Positions 1 through 7,360 of a stretch of DNA of 32,373 bases are shown in pieces. Position 1 is the first letter of the stretch. Every line of letters starts with the position of its first letter. The DNA lies in contig NZ_JAJTTE010000069.1 in the NCBI RefSeq assembly GCF_021343995.1, forward strand, positions 1 to 32,373. Reading direction: 5' to 3'. The position numbers were made by a program, and so were the translations under genes. Source of the DNA: Pseudonocardia terrae (lineage in GTDB: Bacteria > Actinomycetota > Actinomycetes > Mycobacteriales > Pseudonocardiaceae). The notes beneath the pieces were generated by a model. That model ran no database searches. It had not been told where the DNA came from and saw only the letters and a list, made by a program, of their open reading frames with translations.

Positions 1-1
1 C

Positions 2-1480
2 GCGCCGCCGCCGGCCGCCGCGCCGCCGCCGGGTGCCGCGCTGCCGCCGGGTGCCGCGCCGGCGGACGTCGCCCCTGCGGTCGGCGTGGCGCCGGCTCAG
101 TCCGTCGCGCCGGGAGGCGTCGCTCCGACCGTCGAACCGGCGGATCCCGCTGCCGGCGCGTCACCCGTCGCCGTCTCGGCCCCCGGCGGGCCCGCCGTCG
201 CGTCTCCGGCTTCGCCCGTGGGCGGCGCCGCAGCGGATCCGTCGGCCGGCTCGGCCGATCCGGTGGCGGACCCCGGAGCGCCCGTCTCGTCGGGCGGAAC
301 TGTCGCCGAGCCCGGCGGGGGCGCGGTGCCGGAGCCTCCCGTGCCCCCGGTCGTCACGCCGCCGGTGGTGACCCCGCCCGGGGTGGAGGCGCCCGTGGTC
401 GTGCCGCCGGCCGAGCCCACCACTGCTGCCGAGAAGTACGGCTGGGGAACGCCGCTCCCGGAATCCGACGAGTTCGACTACACGGGCGGGCCGGACCCGG
501 CGAAGTGGAGCACGATCAACGGCTGCTGGGCCGGGCACAACGGAAACGGCAAGCGCTGCGGCGACCGCAGCACGGTCGACGGCGAGAAGCTGATCCAGAC
601 CGGGCTGCGCAACGGCGACACCGGCTGGCTGGCGTCGAAGCTCGACCAGCGGTACGGCCGCTGGGAGGCGCGGGTCCGCTCCTTCAACACTGCGGACTCG
701 GGCAAGGAGTACCACCCGCTGCTGATCGTGTGGCCCGAGTCGGACAGCTGGCCGCAGGACGGCGAGTACGACTTCCTCGAGAACGGGGCACCCGGCGAGG
801 AGTGCGCGAACGCCTTCATCCACTACCCGCACCCGAGCATGCCGGTGCAGCAGGAGTTCCTGGAGGAGAAGGACTGCGGGGCGCCGCTGTCCGAGTGGCA
901 CACCATCGCCTTCGAGTGGACCCCCGACCACGTGCGGGGCTACATCGACGGCAAGGAGTGGTACACACTCGAGAACGGCGCGGGTCCCGGCGGCCGCAAG
1001 AACATCCAGGACATGCCCTCCGGGCACCTGACCATCCAGTTCGACAACTTCCACGGCGGCGGGATGCGCGAGGCCAGCTACGAGATCGACTGGGTGCGCA
1101 TCTACTCGCTCGACGGCGCCGGGCAGTCCTCGGCGACCGACCCGGGCTCGGGCGCGACGGCCGGCGACACCGTTACCGGCAGCCAGGACTCGTTAGGCGG
1201 GGACTCGTCAGGCCGGGACTCGGCAGGCCGGGACTCGGCAGGCCAGGACTCGTCCGGACCGGACGCCCCCGGCCAGAACTCGTCCGGACCGGACGCCTCC
1301 GGCCCGGCGACGTCCGGCGGATCCGGATCCGGTGACGCCCGCTTCGGCGACTCGTCGGACCACTCGTCCGGCGGCGGCTCCTCGGACGGGGAGCGGTCCA
1401 GCGAGGGAACGATGACCGAGGCGGCGCCGGCGGCCTCGGCCACCCGGGCCTCGTCCTTCGACGCACTCCACTCCGACTGA
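2..1480 (+). CDS. Secreted GH16-family glycoside hydrolase (5' end cut off by window)
   Basis: The reading frame is open from base 2 without a stop, so the gene begins left of the window; the GTG at 86 is an internal valine codon. The visible protein starts with about 140 residues of Ala/Pro/Val-rich low complexity, followed by a jelly-roll type GH16 domain (bases about 430-1115). The catalytic signature E-x-D-x-x-E of GH16 is present as EYDFLE near base 766, and the domain ends with the family's typical DWVRIYSL strand. GH16 enzymes cleave beta-1,3/1,4-glucans or galactans outside the cell; the substrate cannot be told here. After the domain comes a Ser/Gly/Asp-rich tail with eight pentapeptide repeats (bases 1187-1306). 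There is no LPXTG-like anchor or carbohydrate-binding module at the C-terminus. The M. tuberculosis block has no counterpart at this position, so this is an accessory gene. A signal peptide is expected but lies outside the window. Confidence 0.85.
   Translation, partial: APPPAAAPPPGAALPPGAAPADVAPAVGVAPAQSVAPGGVAPTVEPADPAAGASPVAVSAPGGPAVASPASPVGGAAADPSAGSADPVADPGAPVSSGGTVAEPGGGAVPEPPVPPVVTPPVVTPPGVEAPVVVPPAEPTTAAEKYGWGTPLPESDEFDYTGGPDPAKWSTINGCWAGHNGNGKRCGDRSTVDGEKLIQTGLRNGDTGWLASKLDQRYGRWEARVRSFNTADSGKEYHPLLIVWPESDSWPQDGEYDFLENGAPGEECANAFIHYPHPSMPVQQEFLEEKDCGAPLSEWHTIAFEWTPDHVRGYIDGKEWYTLENGAGPGGRKNIQDMPSGHLTIQFDNFHGGGMREASYEIDWVRIYSLDGAGQSSATDPGSGATAGDTVTGSQDSLGGDSSGRDSAGRDSAGQDSSGPDAPGQNSSGPDASGPATSGGSGSGDARFGDSSDHSSGGGSSDGERSSEGTMTEAAPAASATRASSFDALHSD
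1187..1306 (+). repeat. Eight 15-bp in-frame repeats in the GH16 tail
   Basis: Eight consecutive 15-bp units of the kind GACTCGKCAGGCCGG encode pentapeptides D-S-S/A-G-x (DSLGG, DSSGR, DSAGR, DSAGQ, DSSGP, DAPGQ, NSSGP, DASGP). The period is a multiple of three, so copy-number changes would leave the frame intact. The hydrophilic composition suggests a flexible linker or spacer. Confidence 0.85.
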
Positions 1481-1540
1481 CCCTCGGCCACCTGCTCGCA
1501 CACCCGGTGGCTGCCCGCACAGGCCGGCCATCGGGGGTGC

Positions 1541-1575
1541 GATGCGTCCGACGTGTGCGACGCGTCCGACGTGTG
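1541..1575. repeat. Two copies of an 18-bp direct repeat
   Basis: The unit GAYGCGTCCGACGTGTGC occurs at 1541-1558 and again from 1559, the second copy carrying a TG duplication. Its function is unknown. Confidence 0.7.
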
Positions 1576-1694
1576 TGCGACCGCCACCTGCTGCCATCCG
1601 CGCCGCGGCCATCCGCGGGTCACGGCCCGCCACCGCGCGCGGGACGCCACCACTCACGGCCCGCCACGACCGCGGCCCGCACAGAGGACGGTCC

Positions 1695-1762
1695 GGCACA
1701 GATCGCGGCCCGGCACAGATCGCGGCCCGGCACAGATCGCGGCCCGGCACAGTTCACGGCCC
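1695..1762. repeat. 17-bp tandem repeat array (three perfect copies plus one degenerate)
   Basis: The unit GGCACAGATCGCGGCCC is repeated exactly at 1695-1711, 1712-1728 and 1729-1745. A fourth copy with two changes occupies 1746-1762. A period of 17 is not a multiple of three, which argues against coding. There are no spacers, so this is not a CRISPR array. Confidence 0.85.
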
Positions 1763-1876
1763 GCCGCGCATCACGGTCGGGTGTGGATCACGGCCGGTGT
1801 GGATCGCGGCAGCGGGGCTCCGGCTGGGCTAGCCTCCGCAGCGAACCGTCCCGAGGCCTCGTGAGAAGGAGAGCCC

Positions 1877-2155
1877 GTGATCACCGCGATCGTCCTGGTC
1901 CACACCCTCGCCGACCGGATCCCCGAGACCGCGCAGGCGATCGCGGACATCGAGGGCGTCGCCGAGGTCTACTCGTGCGCCGGCGACGTCGACCTGATCG
2001 CCCTGGTGAAGGTCCGCGAGCACGAGCAGCTCGCCGACCTCATCGCGGGCAAGATCTCCAAGGTCGACGGCGTGCAGCACACCGACACCCACATCGCCTT
2101 CCGCTCCTACTCCCGCGCCGACACCGAGGCCGCCTTCTCCGTGGGCTCCACATAG
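1877..2155 (+). CDS. Stand-alone Lrp/AsnC-type RAM domain protein
   Basis: This 92-residue protein consists only of the alpha/beta RAM (ligand-binding, oligomerisation) domain of Lrp/AsnC regulators, without the helix-turn-helix domain. The pattern ITAIVLVHT...IPETAQAIADIEGVAEVYSCAGDVDLIALVKV...ISKVDGVQHTDTHIAF is typical of this fold. Stand-alone RAM proteins usually form dimers or decamers and bind amino acids, or modulate full-length Lrp proteins. The ligand here is unknown. The start is the GTG at 1877, with a strong Shine-Dalgarno AGAAGGAG six bases upstream. The gene converges with the exonuclease gene, whose stop lies four bases beyond its own, so the two share a termination zone. Confidence 0.85.
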   Translation: MITAIVLVHTLADRIPETAQAIADIEGVAEVYSCAGDVDLIALVKVREHEQLADLIAGKISKVDGVQHTDTHIAFRSYSRADTEAAFSVGST

Positions 2156-2159
2156 ACGC

Positions 2160-3896
2160 TCACCCCCGCCCCGCCAGCACCTCGGTGGCGGCGCGACCGG
2201 CCTCCGTACCCTCCCGTGCCTTGAGCGCCCATCCACTCCACCGCGCGGCGCCCTGCGCCGGCTCGGACCAGGGTTCGCAGTACACGAGGCGGGTGCCGGC
2301 GGTGGTGAGCCAGCGGTAGATCAGCCGCACCTCCTCGGGCGGGGCACCGTGCAGCGGCCCCTCGCCGGGCAGGATCGTCTGGGCACCGGCCCGCAGGGCC
2401 TCCACCACCGGCATCGGGCGCACGCCGCGGCGCGCCACGTCGGCCGCCGCCAGCTGCCCGTACCGCACCACCGCGAGCTCCCAGCCGCCCCGCCCGTCCG
2501 GCCGCGCGCCGACGAGCTCGGGCTGGGCGGCCAGTGCGGCCAGCGTCTGGCGCCGCTCGAGCGCCGAGATCAGCGCCGCGAGCCGGTCCCGGTCGCCCGC
2601 CGCCTCCTCGAACCGTTCCTTGCCCGCGAGCGCGTCGACGGCCCCGGCGAGCCGGTGCAACGGGTCGTCGCTCGCCCCGTGGACCAGGGCCCGCAGCGCC
2701 TCGACGGCGGGGGCGTACTCCTCAGGCGACTGCAGGCCCGCGCACGGGGCGCCGCACTTGCCCAGCTCGTGCAGCATGCAGGGTGACGCCGACGGCGCCC
2801 GGGCCGGGATCCGCTGGGTGCAGCGCCGCAGGGGCACGGCGTCGAGCAGCGTGTCCAACGCCGTGGCGGCCGAGCGGTGCGAGGCGAACGGGCCCAGTGC
2901 GCCCTCGCGCGCGCTGGTGATCACCGACAGCCGGGGGAAGGGTTCGGCGGTCGGCGCCACCCACCACGTGCGGCCGGGGTTGCGCGAGCGGCGGTTGTAC
3001 CTGGGTTTGTGCGCCGCGAGCAGCCGCAGCTCGCGGACGCCCGCCTCGAGCGCGTGGGCACAGACGACCGAGTCCACCCGCTCGGCCAGCGCCACCATGT
3101 CCCGGATCCGCCGCCGCCGCTCGCCCGCGGTGAAGTAGCTGCGCACCCGGCGCCGGAGATCGCCGCTGGTCCCGACGTAGAGCACCTCCTCCCGCGGGCC
3201 GCGGAACAGGTACACCCCCGGTGCCGACGGCACCTGCTCCGCGAGATGGCGCTTCTGCCGCTGACGCTGGGTCGGCCGGTGCGCCGACGCGCCCCGGGTC
3301 AGCGCGAGCAGCTCCTCCAGGCTCTGCACGCCCAGGTTCCCCACCCGCTCGAGCAGGTGGTGCAGCACCTCGACGGTGGCCCGTGCGTCGGACAGCGCCC
3401 GGTGGTTCGGCTGGGTGCGGGTGCCGAAGTGCCGGGCGAGGGCGCCGAGCCGCACGCTCGCGCACTCGTCCCGGGGGAGGACCGCCCGGGCGAGCCGCGC
3501 CGTGCAGACGACCGGAGGCCGCGGCCACACCTGCCCGTGCCGCTCGCAGGCGGAGCGGAGGAACCCGGCGTCGAACGGTGCGTTGTGCGCCACCAGCACG
3601 GCGCCGGTGAGGAACTCCAGCACCGACGGCAGCACCGCGGGCAGCCGCGGTGCGGTGCGGACCATCGCGGTGGTGATGCCGGTGAGCGCCACGACGTTGG
3701 GCGGGATGCCGGTGCCGGGGTCGACGAGCGTGCCGAGCTCGCCCAGCTCCTCGCCGCCCCGGACCTTGACGGCCCCGACCTCGGTGATCCCGTCCCGCTC
3801 GTGGCTCCCGCCGGTGGTCTCGAGGTCGAGCACGACGAACGTCACCTCGCGCAGCGGGGTGCCGAGCTCGTCGAACGACAGCTGGGGAGCGGTCAC
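2160..3896 (-). CDS. DEDDh 3'-5' exonuclease fused to a UvrC/Cho-like GIY-YIG nuclease (Rv2191 type)
   Basis: This 578-residue two-domain nuclease has an N-terminal DnaQ-type DEDDh exonuclease with D24 and E26 in DLETTG, D109 in HNAPFD, and the H165-x4-D170 motif. From about residue 218 follows a UvrC-type GIY-YIG endonuclease (GVYLF...LYVGTSGDLRRRV). The catalytic glutamate before the HKPRYN motif is conserved, and so is the UvrC cysteine segment (GKCGAPCAG). It lacks the UvrC C-terminal RNase H-like and HhH parts, which makes it resemble E. coli Cho plus a proofreading-type exonuclease. The expected role is DNA repair, making and trimming an incision at lesions. The frame extends to a GTG at 3938. 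I prefer the GTG at 3896 because a -10 hexamer TACCGT lies exactly 7 nt before it (leaderless) and no Shine-Dalgarno precedes either codon. A LexA box covers this -10. Confidence 0.9.
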   Translation of the reverse strand: MTAPQLSFDELGTPLREVTFVVLDLETTGGSHERDGITEVGAVKVRGGEELGELGTLVDPGTGIPPNVVALTGITTAMVRTAPRLPAVLPSVLEFLTGAVLVAHNAPFDAGFLRSACERHGQVWPRPPVVCTARLARAVLPRDECASVRLGALARHFGTRTQPNHRALSDARATVEVLHHLLERVGNLGVQSLEELLALTRGASAHRPTQRQRQKRHLAEQVPSAPGVYLFRGPREEVLYVGTSGDLRRRVRSYFTAGERRRRIRDMVALAERVDSVVCAHALEAGVRELRLLAAHKPRYNRRSRNPGRTWWVAPTAEPFPRLSVITSAREGALGPFASHRSAATALDTLLDAVPLRRCTQRIPARAPSASPCMLHELGKCGAPCAGLQSPEEYAPAVEALRALVHGASDDPLHRLAGAVDALAGKERFEEAAGDRDRLAALISALERRQTLAALAAQPELVGARPDGRGGWELAVVRYGQLAAADVARRGVRPMPVVEALRAGAQTILPGEGPLHGAPPEEVRLIYRWLTTAGTRLVYCEPWSEPAQGAARWSGWALKAREGTEAGRAATEVLAGRG

Positions 3897-3899
3897 GGG

Positions 3900-3915
3900 G
3901 CGAACGGTAGTTCGA
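3900..3915 (-). promoter_or_regulatory. LexA (SOS) box over the promoter of the exonuclease/UvrC-like gene
   Basis: Read on the minus strand, the site is TCGAACTACCGTTCGC. Actinobacterial LexA boxes follow TCGAAC-N4-GTTCGA, so 11 of the 12 fixed positions match, with only the last base differing. The -10 hexamer TACCGT (3904-3909) lies inside the palindrome, so bound LexA would block RNA polymerase directly. E. coli Cho is a LexA-controlled UvrC paralogue, which fits. Confidence 0.8.
3904..3909 (-). promoter_or_regulatory. Leaderless -10 (TACCGT) for the exonuclease/UvrC-like gene
   Basis: TACCGT is followed by exactly 7 nt and then GTG at 3896, the spacing at which transcription would begin on the start codon. 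Confidence 0.6.
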
Positions 3916-4006
3916 CCCCCCGACAATTCCTCGCACACCCGTTCGAGGCGTGTCGCGGGGCGGGCGGGTCGCGGCCGAATGCGTGGCCGCTCGTCCGGAT
4001 CGGGGA

Positions 4007-4012
4007 TAACCT
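4007..4012 (+). promoter_or_regulatory. Leaderless -10 (TAACCT) for the NYN nuclease gene
   Basis: TAACCT is followed by 6 nt and then ATG at 4019. No Shine-Dalgarno is present upstream of the start. Confidence 0.65.
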
Positions 4013-4018
4013 TGACCG

Positions 4019-5359
4019 ATGTACCCGGAGGACGCCACGCCCGAGCACCCGCAGGGTGCCGTGGGCTCGTCCGGACGGGTCGCGGACCTGGACTGGAACC
4101 TCCTCCCGGACCCCGTGCGGCACCGGCTCGCGGAGGTCGCCGGCACCGCGCTGGCCGGCCTCCCGCCGGCCGAGGTGCCCGCCGCGCTCCGCCAGTTCGC
4201 CCGTTTCACCCCCGCCAAGCGCGCCCGCCTGGGCGGCACGAAGCTCGTCCGCGAGCTGCGGGACAACGCGACCTTCCGCACCGCCGTCGTCGCGTGGTGG
4301 GAGGAGCACCGCCCCGGCGAGCTCGCCGCCGGCCCGGACGAGCCCCTCACCGCCGCGGCCGCCGCCGTGCTGACCGGCGCCCCCGACGCGCGTGGCGCGG
4401 TCGCCTCCGTCGCCCGCCGGGGTGACGCGGCCGAGGCCCGTGCCGAGCGTGACGAGGCCCTGTCCCGGGCGGACAAGCTGACCGTCGAGGTCGAGCGGCT
4501 GCGCGCCGAGCTGACCGAGGCACGCGACCAGGCCCGCGAGGCCGCCGCGCAGCGCGAGCAGGAGCTGGCGCAGCTGCGCCGCAAGGTGTCCGACCAGGGC
4601 ACCAGGCTGCGCTTCGCCCAGGACGCGCAGGCCGAGTTGGAGGCGGAGGTCGTCCGGCTGCGGGCCGGCGTCGACGGCCGGCTGGCCGAGGTGGTCGCCG
4701 AGCGGGACCGCGAACGGGAGCGGGCCGACGAGGAGCGCCGCCGCGCCCGGCGCGCGCAGGCCGAGGTCGCGGCCGCGCGGCAGGCGGCCAAGGAGGCCAG
4801 GCAGGGCGACGAGGTCCGGCTCGGGCTGCTGCTCGAGACCCTCGGCGGCGCCGTGCAGGGCCTGCGCCGGGAGCTCTCCCTCGGCGGCGGTGGGCCGCGT
4901 CCCGCCGATCTCGTCGCCGGGCCGGACGGCAGCCGCGGCACCACGGTCGCCACTCTCGCGACGCTCGACGCGCTGCTGGCCCTGCCCGCCGCGCACCTCA
5001 TCGTCGACGGCTACAACGTGAGCAAGACCGGCTATCCCGAGCTGCCGCTGGCCGACCAGCGCACCCGGCTCGTGGGGCAGCTGGGCGCACTCGCGGCGCG
5101 GACCGGGGTCGAGGTCACCGTCGTGTTCGACGGCGCCGCGGTCAGTGCGGCGCAGACCCGCGGGGCCCGGGGCGTCCGGGTGTTGTTCAGCGACCCCGGC
5201 GTGATCGCCGACGACGTCATCCGCGACCTCGTCGCGGCCGAGCCGCAGGGCAGGCCGCTGCTCGTCGCCTCCTCGGACCGCGCGGTCGCCGCGTCGGTGC
5301 GCCGCCGCGGGGCGCACGCGGTGCCCTCCTCGATGCTGCTCGGCCGCCTCCGCTCCTGA
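4019..5359 (+). CDS. Coiled-coil NYN-domain (YacP-like) RNase
   Basis: This 446-residue protein has three parts. An N-terminal helical region covers about 1-130. A long Glu/Arg/Ala-rich coiled coil covers about 140-265 (RAERDEALSRADKLTVEVERL and following heptads). The C-terminal NYN domain starts near residue 325. The NYN signatures are IVDGYN (D330, N333), VVFDGA, ADDVIRDLV and SSDRAV, giving the acidic cluster used by PIN-like and YacP-type ribonucleases. The protein is therefore expected to cleave structured or ribosome-associated RNA, with the coiled coil driving oligomerisation or partner binding. The partner is not known. The ATG at 4019 is chosen because a -10 hexamer lies 6 nt upstream. 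The gene is divergent from the LexA-controlled nuclease gene, with 122 bp between start codons. The LexA box is about 90 bp from its -10, so direct SOS control of this gene is uncertain. Confidence 0.85.
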   Translation: MYPEDATPEHPQGAVGSSGRVADLDWNLLPDPVRHRLAEVAGTALAGLPPAEVPAALRQFARFTPAKRARLGGTKLVRELRDNATFRTAVVAWWEEHRPGELAAGPDEPLTAAAAAVLTGAPDARGAVASVARRGDAAEARAERDEALSRADKLTVEVERLRAELTEARDQAREAAAQREQELAQLRRKVSDQGTRLRFAQDAQAELEAEVVRLRAGVDGRLAEVVAERDRERERADEERRRARRAQAEVAAARQAAKEARQGDEVRLGLLLETLGGAVQGLRRELSLGGGGPRPADLVAGPDGSRGTTVATLATLDALLALPAAHLIVDGYNVSKTGYPELPLADQRTRLVGQLGALAARTGVEVTVVFDGAAVSAAQTRGARGVRVLFSDPGVIADDVIRDLVAAEPQGRPLLVASSDRAVAASVRRRGAHAVPSSMLLGRLRS

Positions 5360-5454
5360 CGGTCTCCGCAGGTCAGCGGCCGTTCTCCGGAAACTGTCGG
5401 TGCCGCTCCGTACGGTGCGCCCCGACGAGATCACCGGAGGCGAGGAGCGACACG

Positions 5455-5781
5455 ATGATCGTCGACTGCGACAGCTGCGAGGTCCGCGGGTCGTCCTGCG
5501 GGGACTGTGCGATCGGGGTCCTGCTGGGCATGCCGGAGGTGCCGGCGGGCGTGCCCGCCGTCGACGCGGCGGAGCTCGCCGACGGCGGCGAGGTGATCGG
5601 CGTGGGCGGCGAGGACCTGCCGTCCGGCGCGCCGCGGGTACAGCTCGACGCAGCCGAGCGGCAGGCGTTGGCCGTCCTGGCGGACCAGGGACTGCTGCCG
5701 CGGTTGCGCTTGGTCCCCATGCGGACGCACACCGTCACCGACATCGGGGCTCCGGAGGCCGATCACCGCAACGCTGTGTAG
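5455..5781 (+). CDS. Small conserved protein with an N-terminal double CxxC
   Basis: This 108-residue protein starts with two CxxC pairs, C5-D-S-C8 and C15-G-D-C18, spaced like a treble-clef or zinc ribbon, so it probably binds zinc or an iron-sulfur centre. The rest is acidic and mostly soluble, with a helix rich in Ala/Leu around residues 65-80 (LDAAERQALAVLADQGLLPR). I do not recognise a characterised family. From memory, similar proteins occur beside NlpC/P60 genes in other actinomycetes, but this could not be checked. The start ATG has a Shine-Dalgarno (GAGGAG at about 5440) and a possible -10 TACGGT at 5411-5416. The next gene, the wall hydrolase, begins 253 bp later. Confidence 0.75.
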   Translation: MIVDCDSCEVRGSSCGDCAIGVLLGMPEVPAGVPAVDAAELADGGEVIGVGGEDLPSGAPRVQLDAAERQALAVLADQGLLPRLRLVPMRTHTVTDIGAPEADHRNAV

Positions 5782-5890
5782 CGAACCGCGGCACGATCGC
5801 GGCGGGCGGCCACGTTCGGCGACGAACGGGTCGCCGACCGCTCACAGCACGGCTCGCGGACGAGGTCTGGACGGGTGAATCACACGCTCG

Positions 5891-5896
5891 TAATCT
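5891..5896 (+). promoter_or_regulatory. Candidate -10 (TAATCT) upstream of the NlpC/P60 gene
   Basis: TAATCT is the most AT-rich hexamer in the 253-bp gap before the hydrolase. If used, it gives a leader of about 130 nt that holds two GC-rich stem-loops: 5957-5973 (GGCGCC arms, 5-nt loop) and 5977-6001 (9-bp arms CCGCCCGGG/CCCGGGCGG). No known riboswitch core is recognisable. Confidence 0.4.
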
Positions 5897-6034
5897 CGCC
5901 GCGACCTCGCGTCGAGCGGCCGTCGTCCCCAGGGCGGCCCGTGGGGTCACCGCCGCGGCGCCCCTCCGGCGCCCCGCCGCCCGGGACCCCGACCCGGGCG
6001 GGCGCGGCGGGTGCGAGGAGGGAGTCGCGTCCGC

Positions 6035-7258
6035 GTGCTGTCGTCCCGAGAGCGGAGGACCCGGCGGGCCGCAGCGGCCCGGACGGGCGCGCGGGCCGGC
6101 GCACTGGTCACCGTGCCGGTCGCGCTGGTGGCCGCGGCGGTCGTCACGGTCGTCGCGCTCCCGGCCGGTACCGCGGCCGCCGATCCGGTCCTGCCGGGTA
6201 TCCCCGGGATCCCCGCGCCGGCGGCTCCCGCCGCGCCCGCGGACCCGCCGGCACCGGCGGCTCCGGCGGCGCCCGCCGTCTCGCCGGCGCCCGTAGCCCC
6301 CACGGTGCAGGTCCCGGCGGTGCCCGAGCCGCCCCGGACGCCGGAGGAGGCGCGGCAGCGCGTGGCCGACGTCCAACACGAGGCCGAGGCGCTCACCGAG
6401 CAGTGGCACGCCGCCACGGACGACCTCACCGCCAAGCAGGCCGAGGCCGACCGGCTCCGCGAGGAGGTGGACCCCCTGCGCGCGGCCGCGGACCAGGCCC
6501 GCGCGGACGAGGAGACCTACCGGCAGACGCTCGACGGCGTCACGCTCTCGTTCTACGAGAACAGCCGGCTGGACCAGTTCAACGCCCTGGTGGACAGCCC
6601 GTCGCCGCAGGCCTACCTGGACCAGATGTCGGCGCTGGAGACGCTCTCGGCCGACCGGCTCGTCGCGCTCGACGAGCTGAAGGACAAGGCCGACCGCGCC
6701 GCGCAGACGCAGGCCCAGGCCGACGACGCGACGGTGCGCGCTCAGACCGCCGCCGACGACGCCCGCCGCGCGGCGGACGAGATCGGGACCCGCAAGGCCG
6801 ACGCCGAGAAGCGGATCGGTGAGGCCGAGGACCTCCTGCGCCGGCTGAGCCCGAACGAGATCGCGGACCTCAACGGGCCGGCGGAGGACGCGCCGGGAGT
6901 CCTGCTGGGCACCGGCGTCGGCGCCGACGCGCTGCGGGCGGCGGCGACCAAGCTCGGCCGGCCGTACGTGTGGGGGGCCAGCGGGCCGGGCTCGTTCGAC
7001 TGCTCCGGGCTGACCTCGTGGGCGTTCAAGCAGGCCGGGATCACGTTGCCGCGCTCGAGCAGCGCACAGGCCCGGGTCGGCACCCCGGTCTCGTGGAACG
7101 ACCTGCAGCCCGGCGACCTCGTCTTCTACTACTCCCCGGTGAGCCACGTCGGCATCTACGCCGGCGGCGGCAAGATGATCAACGCGCCGCAGAGCGGCGA
7201 CGTCGTGAAGTACCAGACCGTCTCCCGCCGCGCGTTCACCGGCGCCCGCCGCATCTGA
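6035..7258 (+). CDS. Secreted NlpC/P60 peptidoglycan endopeptidase (RipC-like)
   Basis: This 407-residue exported wall hydrolase opens with an Arg-rich N-terminus and a hydrophobic segment ending at AAADP, a signal peptide of about 48 residues. A Pro/Ala-rich stretch follows, then a long coiled coil (about 100-275) like that of RipA/RipC, and finally a C-terminal NlpC/P60 domain. The catalytic cysteine is in FDCSGLTSWAF, the histidine is in SHVGIYAGG, and the third polar residue is probably in NAPQSGD. Such enzymes cut the D-Glu to meso-DAP bond in stem peptides and are often held inactive until FtsEX- or kinase-linked activation. The GTG at 6035 is preferred to the GTG at 6011 because GAGGAGGGA (6015-6023) serves as its Shine-Dalgarno. 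Position and order match Rv2190c (ripC), upstream of the pimB homologue. Confidence 0.87.
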   Translation: MLSSRERRTRRAAAARTGARAGALVTVPVALVAAAVVTVVALPAGTAAADPVLPGIPGIPAPAAPAAPADPPAPAAPAAPAVSPAPVAPTVQVPAVPEPPRTPEEARQRVADVQHEAEALTEQWHAATDDLTAKQAEADRLREEVDPLRAAADQARADEETYRQTLDGVTLSFYENSRLDQFNALVDSPSPQAYLDQMSALETLSADRLVALDELKDKADRAAQTQAQADDATVRAQTAADDARRAADEIGTRKADAEKRIGEAEDLLRRLSPNEIADLNGPAEDAPGVLLGTGVGADALRAAATKLGRPYVWGASGPGSFDCSGLTSWAFKQAGITLPRSSSAQARVGTPVSWNDLQPGDLVFYYSPVSHVGIYAGGGKMINAPQSGDVVKYQTVSRRAFTGARRI

Positions 7259-7348
7259 CCCGTCCGCTCCCCGTGCCGTCGGCGGCCGGGCCGCCTCCGG
7301 CGATCCGGCCGCCGCGGACGTCGCGCCGGGGCGGGGAAGGCGGCCCGA

Positions 7349-7354
7349 TAGGTT
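7349..7354 (+). promoter_or_regulatory. Leaderless -10 (TAGGTT) for pimB
   Basis: TAGGTT is followed by 6 nt and then GTG at 7361. There is no Shine-Dalgarno. Confidence 0.65.
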
Positions 7355-7360
7355 CGCCGG

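Larger units (their letters stand above)
1481..1876. other. Repeat-rich intergenic gap between GH16 and the RAM-domain gene
   Basis: No convincing gene lies in these 396 bases; open frames on both strands are translations of repeats. The gap holds two short tandem arrays (1541-1575 and 1695-1762) and further degenerate copies of a CACGGCCCG-type motif from about 1620 to 1815. A candidate -10 hexamer TAGCCT at 1830-1835, followed by the Shine-Dalgarno AGAAGGAG at 1864-1871, probably serves the downstream gene. Confidence 0.6.

Noticed and set aside
1208..1750. A minus-strand gene in the repeat region after GH16
   Set aside because: Its translation consists of tandem-repeat peptides without start signals or domain features.
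1695..1762. CRISPR array
   Set aside because: The 17-bp units are contiguous with no spacers and no cas genes are in the window.
5891..6034. A c-di-AMP (ydaO-type) riboswitch before the wall hydrolase
   Set aside because: Related hydrolase genes in actinomycetes can carry one and the leader has two strong stem-loops, but the conserved core sequences of that riboswitch are not present.
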